Shown here piece after piece: positions 1 to 7,617 of a DNA stretch of 64,000 nt. This DNA is from Brucella anthropi ATCC 49188 (GTDB lineage: Bacteria > Pseudomonadota > Alphaproteobacteria > Rhizobiales > Rhizobiaceae). The notes below the pieces were generated by a model. It saw only the letters and a list, made by a program, of their open reading frames with translations, did not search any database and had not been told where the DNA came from. Numbering within the stretch: the first letter of the stretch is position 1; every line of letters begins with the position of its first letter. A program made the translations under genes and the position numbers. The DNA is taken from assembly GCF_000017405.1 (NCBI RefSeq), contig NC_009668.1, positions 1,080,001 to 1,144,000 on the forward strand. Reading direction: 5' to 3'.

Positions 1-1461
1 GGCCAGTTGCCGACCCTTCGCGCAATCGACTGGGAGCCGCTGGAATTATCCGCAGTCGCTGTTCCAGCCGATCCCGCAGCAACAAGCCGAAAGGACCCTG
101 CAATGCCTGAACCTATCGAATCCGCCGAAAACGAACAGCGTTCGTTCAAGAAGAGCAACCTCATCACTGAACGCAAGCGTCAAAAGGACATCCGTGACCT
201 TGGCGCGATGACGCGCGGAGTCATCACCGAGGGCGAGATCGAACGAGCCTTGGACGGTGGCACGGACATCGAAGAGTTGCGCACGCTGTACTTCGAGCGC
301 ATGGTCGAGCGCCAGAGCGCAACGCCGACTTTCCCAGTTGTCGCAACGCAGGGCATGGGCGGCGGCACCTATGACGACCCCGCGTTCTTCCGTGCAAGCG
401 CCGTGGAAGCCCTGCTTGGCCGTATGCGTGGCACCGAACTATCCCCGGCAGCGCGTGGCGTATTCGCCGACGGTGAAGCCGCTTTCGCCCGCCGTTGCCT
501 TGAGCGCAGCGGTAAGGACGTTCGCGGCTGGTCGGACCAGAGTGTTTTGCGAGCATACGTCACAACCAGCGATTTCGCGCTGATCACCGGAGACGTTGCT
601 AATCTGCGCATTGTCGATTTCTATAAGGAGAGTGTCTCGCAGCTCGGCTTGGTATTCGGTAAGCGAGACGTGACCGACTTCAACGTTCACACGGAGGCAT
701 TTGTCGACTGGACGACTCTCCAGTTCGGCAAGGTAAACGAGCACGGCGAGTATCGGTCATCTTTCGTAGATGAAGGCGGCGAGACCATTCAGGTTTCAAC
801 CTGGGGCGGAATCGTTGGCCTTTCTCGTCAGTTGGTCATTAACGCCGCTGGCGTGCTGGATAGCATGTCACAAATGCAAGGCCGGGCACTTGCCGGTTAT
901 GTCAACAAGCAACTGTCTGATTTTATTCAGCAGTCCGGTATGGCCGGGCCAAAGATGCGCGACGGAAAAACGGTATTTCACGCCGACCGTGGCAACATCG
1001 CGGAGCTGGACATTTCCTCGCCTGCCGCCACCGCTATGGACCTAATGACCAAGCGGGCGGAAATGGCACAGCGCAAGGGGCGTGGGGATTTCATCATCGG
1101 TGCATATCCCAAATACTGGATTGTGCATCCAAAGTATGAGGGCCGCGCTATTCAGGCTCTTGCCAGCGTACAGGCTTCTGCCGTGGCGGACGTTAATCCG
1201 GTCGCCGGTCGCTTGACGATTATCTCCGACGCGCGCCTCACCAGCGAAACAACATCGTGGCTTGTGGCTGACCCGAAGGAGATGGAAGGCCCAGTTCGCG
1301 TATACCTGAACGGGAACGAGAGCCCTTACACGGAAGCAGAGGTCGGATTCGAGATCGACGGCGTGAAATACAAGATCCGCCTCGACCATGGCCTTGGCTG
1401 GCTGGAATGGCGTTCGTGGACGCGTCTGGATCATGTCATCCCAGAAGAGCCCGCCGCATAA
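1..1461 (+). CDS. Phage prohead protease / major capsid fusion, C-terminal part
   Basis: The frame is open from base 1 and no convincing start is visible, so the 5' end lies outside the window. The first residues (WEPLELSAVAVPADP) look like the C-terminal end of an HK97-type prohead protease. A charged linker follows, then about 400 residues resembling a major capsid protein (middle FYKESVSQLGLVFGKRDV, end GLGWLEWRSWTRLDHV). Fused protease-capsid genes are known in tailed phages: the protease trims the scaffold and the capsid part builds the head. The gene is followed by two stem-loops and a second phage-like gene, and the block ends beside tRNA-Asn, so it is read as the edge of a prophage. 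Whether the prophage is intact cannot be judged from here. Confidence 0.75.
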   Translation, partial: GQLPTLRAIDWEPLELSAVAVPADPAATSRKDPAMPEPIESAENEQRSFKKSNLITERKRQKDIRDLGAMTRGVITEGEIERALDGGTDIEELRTLYFERMVERQSATPTFPVVATQGMGGGTYDDPAFFRASAVEALLGRMRGTELSPAARGVFADGEAAFARRCLERSGKDVRGWSDQSVLRAYVTTSDFALITGDVANLRIVDFYKESVSQLGLVFGKRDVTDFNVHTEAFVDWTTLQFGKVNEHGEYRSSFVDEGGETIQVSTWGGIVGLSRQLVINAAGVLDSMSQMQGRALAGYVNKQLSDFIQQSGMAGPKMRDGKTVFHADRGNIAELDISSPAATAMDLMTKRAEMAQRKGRGDFIIGAYPKYWIVHPKYEGRAIQALASVQASAVADVNPVAGRLTIISDARLTSETTSWLVADPKEMEGPVRVYLNGNESPYTEAEVGFEIDGVKYKIRLDHGLGWLEWRSWTRLDHVIPEEPAA

Positions 1462-1474
1462 GCGGAACTGAATT

Positions 1475-1496
1475 GAGGGAGGTGCGGATCTCCCTC
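1475..1496 (+). terminator. Stem-loop after the capsid gene
   Basis: GAGGGAG (1475-1481) pairs perfectly with CTCCCTC (1490-1496) around an 8-base loop, 13 bases after the capsid stop codon. There is no clear T-run, so it may be a weak terminator or an RNA-processing hairpin. Confidence 0.4.
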
Positions 1497-1577
1497 ATGT
1501 CGCGCCGGTGATCGTGGCGTCTCAAACAATCACCCCCTTGCTTGCCCGGCCGCAGCGGGAGTGGTGCAAGCATTCGA

Positions 1578-1613
1578 TGCCCCCGTGGTTTGTGAGGACT
1601 TGCCACGGGGGCA
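1578..1613 (+). other. 11-bp stem-loop upstream of the small phage gene
   Basis: TGCCCCCGTGG (1578-1588) and CCACGGGGGCA (1603-1613) are perfect inverted arms around 14 bases. The structure ends 25 bases before the ATG at 1639 and has no T-run. It may set expression of the small structural gene relative to capsid. Confidence 0.45.
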
Positions 1614-1638
1614 CCTCTCCCAGAAAGGACCGCCCACC

Positions 1639-2031
1639 ATGGCTATTTTCGACCGGCTTGAACGGCAGCTGAGCCGCACCGTTGACCGCACGTTCTCTAT
1701 CAGGTTCGTCTTCACGCCTATGCGCTCCAGCCCGAACGGTAGGTCGGCTGTAGACCCCGAGCGCCAGAGCTGGACCGGCAAGGGCATTCTCGAGCAGAAC
1801 TTCGAAGCAGCTGGCGTTGAAATCGGCAAGCGCGACGGCACCGGCAACTCACTGCAAAGCCTCGTGAATGGCCACCGCAGCGAGTTCTCGGTCGACATTC
1901 ACAGATATCCGGACGCCGTTCATGCCAAGCAGGGCGACGAGATCCAGTTCGATGACTTGCGCCGGTTCCGCGTCACTGACACCCGCCGGGATGGAATGTC
2001 GCGAATCGTTTGGGCGCTTACCGAGCTGTAG
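1639..2031 (+). CDS. Small phage structural-type protein (130 aa), family not certain
   Basis: I chose the ATG at 1639 because AAAGGA lies about 11 bases upstream; an earlier GTG at 1561 would place the stem-loop inside the gene. The 130-residue product has no signal peptide or membrane segment. Its second half (KQGDEIQFDDLRRFRVTDT, then DGMSRIVWALTEL) reads like the beta-rich fold of small head-closure or head-tail connector proteins. The position directly after a capsid gene fits such a role, but I do not recognise the family with certainty. It is the last phage-like gene before tRNA-Asn. The TAG stop is part of the first GTAGAT repeat at 2028. Confidence 0.6.
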   Translation: MAIFDRLERQLSRTVDRTFSIRFVFTPMRSSPNGRSAVDPERQSWTGKGILEQNFEAAGVEIGKRDGTGNSLQSLVNGHRSEFSVDIHRYPDAVHAKQGDEIQFDDLRRFRVTDTRRDGMSRIVWALTEL

Positions 2032-2095
2032 ATCACCGCCGTAGATCACGCCTAGCACTTTGCGATTCCGTAGATTTTCCGTAGATCGTAGGTTT
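2028..2095 (+). repeat. Short direct repeats (GTAGAT), possible integrase arm-type sites
   Basis: GTAGAT occurs at 2028, 2041, 2070 and 2081, with a further CGTAG at 2087. The cluster fills the gap between the last phage-like gene and the 3' end of tRNA-Asn. Clustered short direct repeats next to an attachment core are typical of arm-type sites for tyrosine integrases. That function is inferred from position only. Confidence 0.35.
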
Positions 2096-2134
2096 TCTGA
2101 AGATTGCCGACTTGAGCTAAGTCATTGAAAGTAT

Positions 2135-2209
2135 TGGCTCCCCGGGCCGGATTCGAACCAGCGACCAACCGGTTAACAGCCGGTTGCTCTACCGCTGAGC
2201 TACCGGGGA
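2135..2209 (-). tRNA. tRNA-Asn (anticodon GUU)
   Basis: The minus strand folds into a full cloverleaf: acceptor TCCCCGG (2203-2209) pairs with CCGGGGA (2139-2145), the D arm is GCTC/GAGC, the anticodon stem is ACCGG/CCGGT with loop CTGTTAA, and the T arm carries TTCGAAT. The anticodon GTT is at 2175-2177 and CCA is encoded at 2135-2137. The 3' end faces the phage-like genes, the usual arrangement when an element integrates into a tRNA 3' end. Confidence 0.96.
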
Positions 2210-2377
2210 ACAGGTGCTCGTCGTGTCAGCGAGGTGGCGTATAGCAAAAGGATTTCGCGTTTGCAAAGGGCTAAATCCATTTTTTTTCATCTTTTTGCAT
2301 TATGGGACAAAAACCCTATATTCTCTGGGACGTTTTCCTCCTGTGAATTGTAACATATCAGCCTAAGAGATGCGCCT

Positions 2378-2653
2378 GTGAGTGACGAATACGCCGAAAC
2401 ACCCCGGAAAAAAGCCATCGTGATTCTTGGTCGGCGAATCCCAATGCCGCAATCAGTCATGATGCGGCGCATGCTTGGCGGCACACTCGTTGTCGGCGGC
2501 TCGTTGGGGTTTCTCCCGATTCTCGGTTTCTGGATGCTTCCACTTGGGCTTATCGTGCTTTCTCACGATTCTCATCGTGTCCGCCGCTTGCGCCGCAGAA
2601 GTGAAATCCACATCTGGCGCAAATGGCTGAAACGAAGGCCGACCGACGCGTAA
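2378..2653 (+). CDS. Small membrane protein, PGPGW-like
   Basis: The 91-residue product has a charged N-terminus, one hydrophobic hairpin at about residues 32-63 (LGGTLVVGGSLGFLPILGFW, then MLPLGLIVLSHD), and a very basic C-terminus with many Arg residues. This fits a small inner-membrane protein with cytoplasmic ends and resembles the PGPGW family of unknown function. The start is a GTG at 2378; a three-codon ATG frame just upstream (2370) ends in a TGA overlapping it, which may be chance. It stands alone between tRNA-Asn and the disrupted regulator. No function can be assigned. Confidence 0.6.
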   Translation: MSDEYAETPRKKAIVILGRRIPMPQSVMMRRMLGGTLVVGGSLGFLPILGFWMLPLGLIVLSHDSHRVRRLRRRSEIHIWRKWLKRRPTDA

Positions 2654-3409
2654 AGTTGATCAACTATTTCGTGCCTGATGTTACCATCGCCCAGACCCAT
2701 TGCTCTATGAGGACGACACAAGAATGGGCCATTATTGCCAAGAGCGCCCCGATAGCTCTACTTGCGTAATTCGCCTGGCGTGGTCTGTCGATGTTTTCGC
2801 AAAGCCGTTGTAAGGTGGCTCTGGCTGGAAAAATTCAAATGGCGTGCGATCTCATTTATTGGCATCGATGTTTTTCTGAGGCACCGCTCAGCTTCGTCAA
2901 GTCTCAGTTCCATCAGGTACTGGTGAGGCGTCTGCCCAAAACTCTTTCGAAAGCATGTCGAAAAATGCCCTGCTGAAATTCCCAACAATGCTGCCATGTC
3001 CGGAACCGAAAGAGGCTTGTGAAAGTTTTGGTTGAGATAGGCTTCTATCTGATGACGCGCTGCTTTGCTGAGTCCGATCTTACTGTCAGTTGAAGCGCGC
3101 TCATTCAACAAGACGCGTGCGATCGTACGCATTAGAACCAACCCTAGAGCATTCAGGTAAGCTTCATCCTGTCCGCCTCGCTGGCAAATTTCATCCCAGA
3201 TCAAATGAGATAGCGGCATGCAATCTTTGCATGAGAAACTCGTAACGTTCTTGGGGCCGTTGTTTTCCTTGAATAGAGAATTCTGAAAAAAACTATCCTG
3301 AAAAAATTGCTGATCAGGCTGCATGATTATGATTTCGACGGGATCAGACCAGTTAATTGATAAAGTTGTAAAAGCCGGAACAATGAAAACAGTTCCGGCT
3401 GGGAAACTA

Positions 3410-3430
3410 AAGCATGTCGCTGTTAACCGG
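3410..3430 (+). repeat. Left terminal inverted repeat of the IS630 element
   Basis: It matches the right end at about 16 of 21 positions when that end is reverse-complemented. It directly follows the TA at 3408-3409. Confidence 0.85.
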
Positions 3431-3490
3431 ATTCGGGATTCCCGTTTGGCTTGATCTGTGATTCACTTGTCTCATGGAAGGAGATGCACC

Positions 3491-3862
3491 ATGGGCAAGC
3501 CGCATCCAATTGAGTTGCGTGAGCGTGTCGTTGCGTTTGTGAATGAGGGCAATAGTCACCGGGAAGCCGCTCGGCATTTCCGTGTTTCGCCTCGGTTCGT
3601 CAACAACATGATGATCCTGCATCGGTCATCCGGCTGTCTGGCCGCCGCCAGGCAGGGCCACCCGCCTGGAAGTGTGAAGCTTTTGGCTCATGGTGATTGG
3701 GTCCGCGAGCAGATGTCCGCCCGTGGCGAAACGACTTTGGACGAACTGTGCGTTGCGCTCGCGGAGCGCGGTATTGAAGTCCACCGCGCCACGGTCGGGC
3801 GATTTCTACACCGACTTGGGCTGAGCAATAAAAAAAAGCCTCAAGGCAAGCGAGCAGCGTAG
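3491..3862 (+). CDS. IS630 transposase, N-terminal frame (orfA)
   Basis: The 123-residue frame starts at ATG 3491 behind GGAAGGAG. It holds a paired helix-turn-helix region (HPIELRERVVAFVNEGNSHR, then AARHFRVSPRFVNNMM; later ERGIEVHRATVGRFLHRLGL), which would bind the inverted repeats. It lacks catalytic residues and ends at TAG 3860-3862, after passing an A8 run where the catalytic frame begins. A full transposase therefore needs a frameshift near 3830-3837. Confidence 0.88.
   Translation: MGKPHPIELRERVVAFVNEGNSHREAARHFRVSPRFVNNMMILHRSSGCLAAARQGHPPGSVKLLAHGDWVREQMSARGETTLDELCVALAERGIEVHRATVGRFLHRLGLSNKKKPQGKRAA
3829..3837 (+). other. A8 slippage site joining transposase frames
   Basis: T followed by eight A residues (3830-3837) lies in orfA. 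The downstream frame is open from 3831 as KKSLKASEQRRPEIAKARDL and onward, continuing into the DDE domain. The net shift needed is +1 (equivalent to -2), by ribosomal or transcriptional slippage. Confidence 0.6.
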
Positions 3863-4445
3863 ACCAGAGATCGCCAAGGCGCGTGATCTTTGGATCAATC
3901 GCCGAAAGCGGTTCTTCAACAAGGCCTTGTCGCGTCTCATCTTTATCGATGAGACTTCCACAAATACGCGCCTGACAAAACGCACCGGATGGTCTACCAA
4001 AGGCAGGCGCTTTGCCGCCTATGCGCCCTTCGGAAAATGGAAGACACAGACCTTCATTGCCGGACTGCGCTGCCATGGCCTGACCGCGCCGTGGATCGTC
4101 GATGCACCGATGAACAGCCGCATCTTCGAAACCTGGATCGAGACACAGCTTGTGCCGACACTGTCAGCCGGTGATATAGTCATCCTCGACAATGTCGGCT
4201 TCCACAAAAGCCAGAAGGCTGAGCAACTGGTCAAGGCAAAGGGCGCTTGGTTTCTCTTCCTGCCGCCCTATTCGCCGGACCTGAACCCAATCGAAATGGC
4301 TTTCTCAAAACTCAAAGCACTTCTGAGAAAGCGAGCAGCACGCAGCTTCGACGCCATCTCAAAAGCACTTGGCGATATCATCAGTCTCTTCTCCATCAAT
4401 GAATGCCAGAACTTCTTTAAGGCTGCTGGGTATGAGGCCGAATAA
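3831..4445 (+). CDS. IS630 transposase, DDE catalytic frame (orfB)
   Basis: The catalytic half has the DDE residues in the expected order: Asp in FIDET, Asp in VILDNVGFHKS and Glu in LNPIEMAFSKLK, preceded by PPYSPD, as in IS630 and mariner-type transposases. An internal ATG at 3927 could start a separate product, but the frame is open back to 3831, so a fused protein made by slippage at the A8 run is more likely. It ends at 4445, just inside the right inverted repeat. There is no internal stop, so the element may still be active. Confidence 0.88.
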   Translation, partial: KKSLKASEQRRPEIAKARDLWINRRKRFFNKALSRLIFIDETSTNTRLTKRTGWSTKGRRFAAYAPFGKWKTQTFIAGLRCHGLTAPWIVDAPMNSRIFETWIETQLVPTLSAGDIVILDNVGFHKSQKAEQLVKAKGAWFLFLPPYSPDLNPIEMAFSKLKALLRKRAARSFDAISKALGDIISLFSINECQNFFKAAGYEAE

Positions 4446-4458
4446 ATGCGACACGCTT
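4438..4458 (-). repeat. Right terminal inverted repeat of the IS630 element
   Basis: On the minus strand it begins AAGCGTGTCGC, matching the left end. It is followed on the plus strand by the duplicated TA (4459-4460). Confidence 0.85.
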
Positions 4459-4654
4459 TAGATTTCTCATCCGTCTCCACAGAAGAATACCATTTTAAAT
4501 TGCGGGCGTGCTCTCGCAGGATAATGATGGTTGTAATATCTCTGTGGTAACTCGCCACCCCGATTTGGGTAGTCGCGCACGTTAAACCGCTCTTGCTCAC
4601 TTTCGTCTGCACTTTTGTACCAGCCTCCTTCCCCGCTCTCTAATCTATAATAAT

Positions 4655-4671
4655 TGATTGAAATTCAATCA
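4655..4671. promoter_or_regulatory. 17-bp perfect palindrome between araC-type gene and sit operon
   Basis: TGATTGAA and TTCAATCA flank a single central A. It lies 42 bases upstream of the GTG of the split AraC-type gene and about 285 bases before sitA, in an AT-rich 343-bp intergenic region (4613-4955). It may be the operator of the disrupted regulator or a site for the sit operon. Confidence 0.4.
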
Positions 4672-4873
4672 CTAAGCTCATCCTCACCTTAATCATTCGA
4701 TCTGAAAACAGAGAATAAGAACACACAGTTTGTTGCTAGACCGCGCACAGCCTCCCTGTCGTACACTTGTCAAAAATACAACCAATAAACTTCAGTATTT
4801 ACAATAATACAATTTAAACGTGTAATTGAAATTTGCAATCGGAATCTCAAGCGCTAAACATCGACCATTCTTT

Positions 4874-4888
4874 TGCAAATGGTTTGCA
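4874..4888 (+). promoter_or_regulatory. Candidate Mur/Fur-type operator before sitA
   Basis: TGCAAA-TGG-TTTGCA is a perfect inverted repeat 67 bases upstream of the sitA ATG. Alphaproteobacterial sit genes are commonly repressed by the manganese-responsive Fur homologue Mur at AT-rich TGCAAA-containing sites, so this is a plausible Mur site. The assignment rests on motif and position. Confidence 0.45.
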
Positions 4889-4955
4889 ATAGCACTTGAT
4901 CGTAAAACAGCGATCGGCTATGCAATTGCAACTGATTGGCAACAAGGATTTGGAT

Positions 4956-5858
4956 ATGCTGCGTCGTATTTTACGAACAACGACACTCGGTCTCGTGAGC
5001 GGAGCTCTTCTCTGGACAAGCGCAAGCGTTGCTTTTGCGGAGAAATTCAAGGCCGTGACGACATTTACTGTTATCGCCGATATTGCGCAGAATGTTGCGG
5101 GCGATGCCGCGACGGTTGAGTCAATCACGAAGCCAGGTGCCGAGATCCACAATTATCAGCCAACACCGGGAGACCTGATTAAAGCCCAGGACGCCAAGCT
5201 GGTCCTCTGGAATGGCCTTGGCCTGGAACTATGGTTCGAAAAATTCTTTTCACGTCTCAAGGATGTTCCAAGCGCAGTTGTTTCCGATGGCGTTGAGCCA
5301 ATCGATATCAGCGAGGGACCTTATAGCGGCAAGCCAAATCCGCATGCCTGGATGTCACCGAATGCCGCATTGATCTACGTGGACAATATTCGGGATGCGT
5401 TCGTCAAAAATGATCCGGCGAACGCTGACATCTACAAGGCGAATGCAGAGATTTACAAAGCGAAGATTAAAGCGACGATCGATCCTATCCGGGCTGAGCT
5501 GGCAGCTATTCCTGAAGACAAGCGTTGGCTCGTTTCAAGTGAAGGCGCATTCTCCTATCTGGCTCGGGACTTCGGTTTGAAAGAGCTTTATCTCTGGCCA
5601 ATCAATGCAGACCAACAGGGCACTCCACAGCAGGTGCGAAAAGTGATTGATGCAGTGCGTGAAAATGGCATTACGGCTGTCTTTTCCGAAAGCACGGTTT
5701 CTCCTGCCCCAGCCAAGCAGGTCGCTCGTGAGACCAGCGCAAAATATGCCGGTGTTCTCTATGTTGATTCACTTTCGGACCCCGACGGTCCCGTGCCGAC
5801 ATATATTGATCTCCTGAAAGTCACCTCCAGCGCGATTGCCCAAGGGCTCAAACAATGA
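4956..5858 (+). CDS. sitA: Mn/Fe ABC transporter, substrate-binding protein SitA
   Basis: The 300-residue periplasmic metal-binding protein (cluster A-I family) delivers Mn2+ or Fe2+ to SitCD. The ATG at 4956 is preferred over a TTG at 4896 or ATG at 4920 because AAGGA lies 7 bases upstream and the protein then opens with a clean signal peptide ending near ASVAFA. Likely metal ligands are His65 ([12 protein letters not shown]), His130 (NPHAWMSPN), Glu196 (VSSEGAF) and an Asp near residue 271 (YVDSLSDP), the His-His-Glu-Asp set of SitA/MntC proteins. It is first in a four-gene operon and its stop overlaps sitB (ATGA). The upstream inverted repeat suggests metal-responsive control. Confidence 0.93.
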   Translation: MLRRILRTTTLGLVSGALLWTSASVAFAEKFKAVTTFTVIADIAQNVAGDAATVESITKPGAEIHNYQPTPGDLIKAQDAKLVLWNGLGLELWFEKFFSRLKDVPSAVVSDGVEPIDISEGPYSGKPNPHAWMSPNAALIYVDNIRDAFVKNDPANADIYKANAEIYKAKIKATIDPIRAELAAIPEDKRWLVSSEGAFSYLARDFGLKELYLWPINADQQGTPQQVRKVIDAVRENGITAVFSESTVSPAPAKQVARETSAKYAGVLYVDSLSDPDGPVPTYIDLLKVTSSAIAQGLKQ

Positions 5859-6760
5859 ATGCACCCATAGACCTTCATGGAGATACCTTCGCCATGCTGG
5901 ATAAAAGCGCGGTCGACGGTATCAATGTGAGAAATGCAACTGTCACGTATCGAAACGGCCATACGGCTTTACACAATGCAAGTTTTACGACCCCAACCGG
6001 AACGATTACAGCGCTTGTCGGCGTCAACGGATCCGGCAAGTCGACCCTGTTCAAAGCGATTATGGGGTTTGTCAAACTAGCCAAGGGCGAAATATCTATT
6101 CTCGGAATGCCGGTTGGGGCCGCGCTCAAGAAGAACCTAGTGGCTTACGTCCCGCAAAGTGAGGACGTCGACTGGAACTTTCCGGTTCTCGTTGAAGATG
6201 TCGTCATGATGGGTCGCTACGGCCATATGGGCATGATGCGCATCCCGCGCCGCGCCGACAAAGAAGCCGTAGAAAAAGCGCTTGATCGCGTGAATATGCT
6301 CGAATTTCGTCATCGACAGATCGGTGAGCTTTCAGGCGGGCAAAAGAAACGGGTATTTCTTGCGCGAGCGCTCGCACAAGACGGGCGCGTCATTCTTCTG
6401 GATGAACCCTTCACTGGCGTAGATGTGAAGACCGAAGAAGCAATCGTCACACTTCTTCGCAGTTTGCGAGATGAGGGGCGCGTCATGCTGGTCTCGACCC
6501 ACAATCTTGGCAGTGTTCCCGAATTCTGCGACCGAACCGTATTACTGAAACGAACAGTTCTCGGTTACGGGCCGACTGCGGAGGTTTTCACACAAGAGAA
6601 CCTCGAAAAGACTTTCGGCGGCGTGCTGCGCCATCTTGTACTCGGCGAGACTAGCGGTGCAGGACGAGGCGCCGTCAGCGTCATAACTGACGATGAGCGC
6701 CCGTTTGTTGTTTATGAGAACGAAGACTCCGCGACCCGCAAACGGAGTCAGGAACAATGA
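5855..6760 (+). CDS. sitB: Mn/Fe ABC transporter, ATPase SitB
   Basis: This 301-residue cytoplasmic ATPase powers SitABCD. Walker A is GVNGSGKST, the signature is LSGGQKKR, Walker B is [12 protein letters not shown] and the switch His is in STHN. The C-terminal tail is longer than the core ABC fold and rich in charged residues. The start codon overlaps the sitA stop, and the stop overlaps the sitC start by four bases, so translation is coupled through the operon. Confidence 0.92.
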   Translation: MNAPIDLHGDTFAMLDKSAVDGINVRNATVTYRNGHTALHNASFTTPTGTITALVGVNGSGKSTLFKAIMGFVKLAKGEISILGMPVGAALKKNLVAYVPQSEDVDWNFPVLVEDVVMMGRYGHMGMMRIPRRADKEAVEKALDRVNMLEFRHRQIGELSGGQKKRVFLARALAQDGRVILLDEPFTGVDVKTEEAIVTLLRSLRDEGRVMLVSTHNLGSVPEFCDRTVLLKRTVLGYGPTAEVFTQENLEKTFGGVLRHLVLGETSGAGRGAVSVITDDERPFVVYENEDSATRKRSQEQ

Positions 6761-7617
6761 CCGTATTACTTGAGCCGTTCAGTTATAGCTACATGCTGAA
6801 TGCGATGTGGGTTTCGGCGCTGGTGGGCGGGGTATGTGCCTTTCTTTCGGCTTATCTCATGCTGAAAGGCTGGTCGCTGATTGGCGACGCTCTATCCCAT
6901 TCCATCGTCCCTGGCGTTGCGGGTGCTTATATGCTTGGCCTCCCCTTCTCCATCGGCGCATTTTTCTCTGGCGGTCTCGCCGCAGCAGCGATGCTCTTTC
7001 TCAACCAACGTACAAAGCTGAAGGAAGATGCTATCATCGGTCTGATCTTCTCGTCATTCTTCGGACTTGGCCTCTTCATGATCTCGTTGAAGCCGACGGC
7101 CGTCAGCATTCAGACCATCGTTCTCGGCAATATCCTCGCCATCACACCGGAAGATACTCTACAACTGGCAATCATCGGCTTCGTTTCCCTGTCGCTACTT
7201 CTTTTAAAGTGGAAAGATCTGATGGTAGTGTTCTTCGATGAAAACCATGCGCGTTCGATCGGTCTCAAGCCCAATCTGTTGAAGATCATGTTCTTCACAT
7301 TGCTGTCGGCATCGACTGTCGCCGCGATGCAGACGGTTGGTGCCTTTCTCGTCATCTGTATGGTGGTAACGCCCGGTGCAACCGCATATCTACTGACAGA
7401 CCGGTTTTCGCGACTGCTTTGGATTGCTGTTGCTATCGGCTCCGTCACAAGCTTCTCAGGAGCCTATGTAAGCTATTTTCTGGACGGTGCGACGGGAGGC
7501 ATCATCGTGGTTCTCCAGACGCTTGTCTTCCTCAGTGTATTTCTGCTTGCTCCAAAGCATGGGCTGCTGGCCGCACGCCGCAAAGCGGCAATCGCTCTAA
7601 GGGAATTCCAGCAATGA
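6757..7617 (+). CDS. sitC: Mn/Fe ABC transporter, permease SitC
   Basis: The 286-residue integral membrane protein of the ABC-3 permease family has about eight hydrophobic segments. [21 protein letters not shown] in the second quarter is the conserved region of this family, and the late segment [20 protein letters not shown] is also typical. With SitD it forms the membrane channel. It overlaps sitB at its start and sitD at its stop (ATGA). Confidence 0.92.
   Translation: MTVLLEPFSYSYMLNAMWVSALVGGVCAFLSAYLMLKGWSLIGDALSHSIVPGVAGAYMLGLPFSIGAFFSGGLAAAAMLFLNQRTKLKEDAIIGLIFSSFFGLGLFMISLKPTAVSIQTIVLGNILAITPEDTLQLAIIGFVSLSLLLLKWKDLMVVFFDENHARSIGLKPNLLKIMFFTLLSASTVAAMQTVGAFLVICMVVTPGATAYLLTDRFSRLLWIAVAIGSVTSFSGAYVSYFLDGATGGIIVVLQTLVFLSVFLLAPKHGLLAARRKAAIALREFQQ

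Larger units (their letters stand above)
3410..4458 (+). mobile_element. Complete IS630-family insertion sequence (1,049 bp)
   Basis: The ends are imperfect inverted repeats: AAGCATGTCGC on the left and, read inward on the minus strand, AAGCGTGTCGC on the right. TA flanks both sides (3408-3409 and 4459-4460), the target duplication typical of IS630/Tc1-like elements. Inside are two overlapping frames, a helix-turn-helix part and a DDE part. The element interrupts an AraC-family gene, and the flanks still join in frame, which suggests a recent insertion. Confidence 0.93.
2758..4612 (-). pseudogene. AraC-family regulator split by IS630-type element
   Basis: The gene has two pieces. The 5' piece (4612 down to 4459) starts with GTG behind AAGGAGG and gives the N-terminus MQTKVSKSGLTCATTQIG and onward. 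The 3' piece (3409 down to 2758) stays open upstream of its first ATG (3324) and reads FPAGTVFIVP, a cupin-like sensor segment, then an AraC-type double helix-turn-helix (KPLSVPDMAALLGISAGHFS; later PINEIARHLNFSSQSHL). The insertion sequence at 3410-4458 separates them. Removing it and one TA gives an uninterrupted frame across the junction (KSSFPAGT), about 267 residues, a normal AraC length. The 3' piece could still be translated as an isolated DNA-binding fragment. The original target is unknown. Confidence 0.85.

Noticed and set aside
2654..2665. Palindrome AGTTGATCAACT after the small membrane protein gene
   Set aside because: It is too short and isolated, lacks a T-run and is not repeated elsewhere in the region, so no function is assigned.
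4613..4955. Possible short gene upstream of sitA
   Set aside because: The frames seen are low-complexity or overlap the sitA leader; the region is better read as promoter and operators.
7419..7613. Upstream extension of sitD
   Set aside because: The stretch is out of frame within sitC and does not look like a permease; the ATG at 7614 overlaps the sitC stop as expected.
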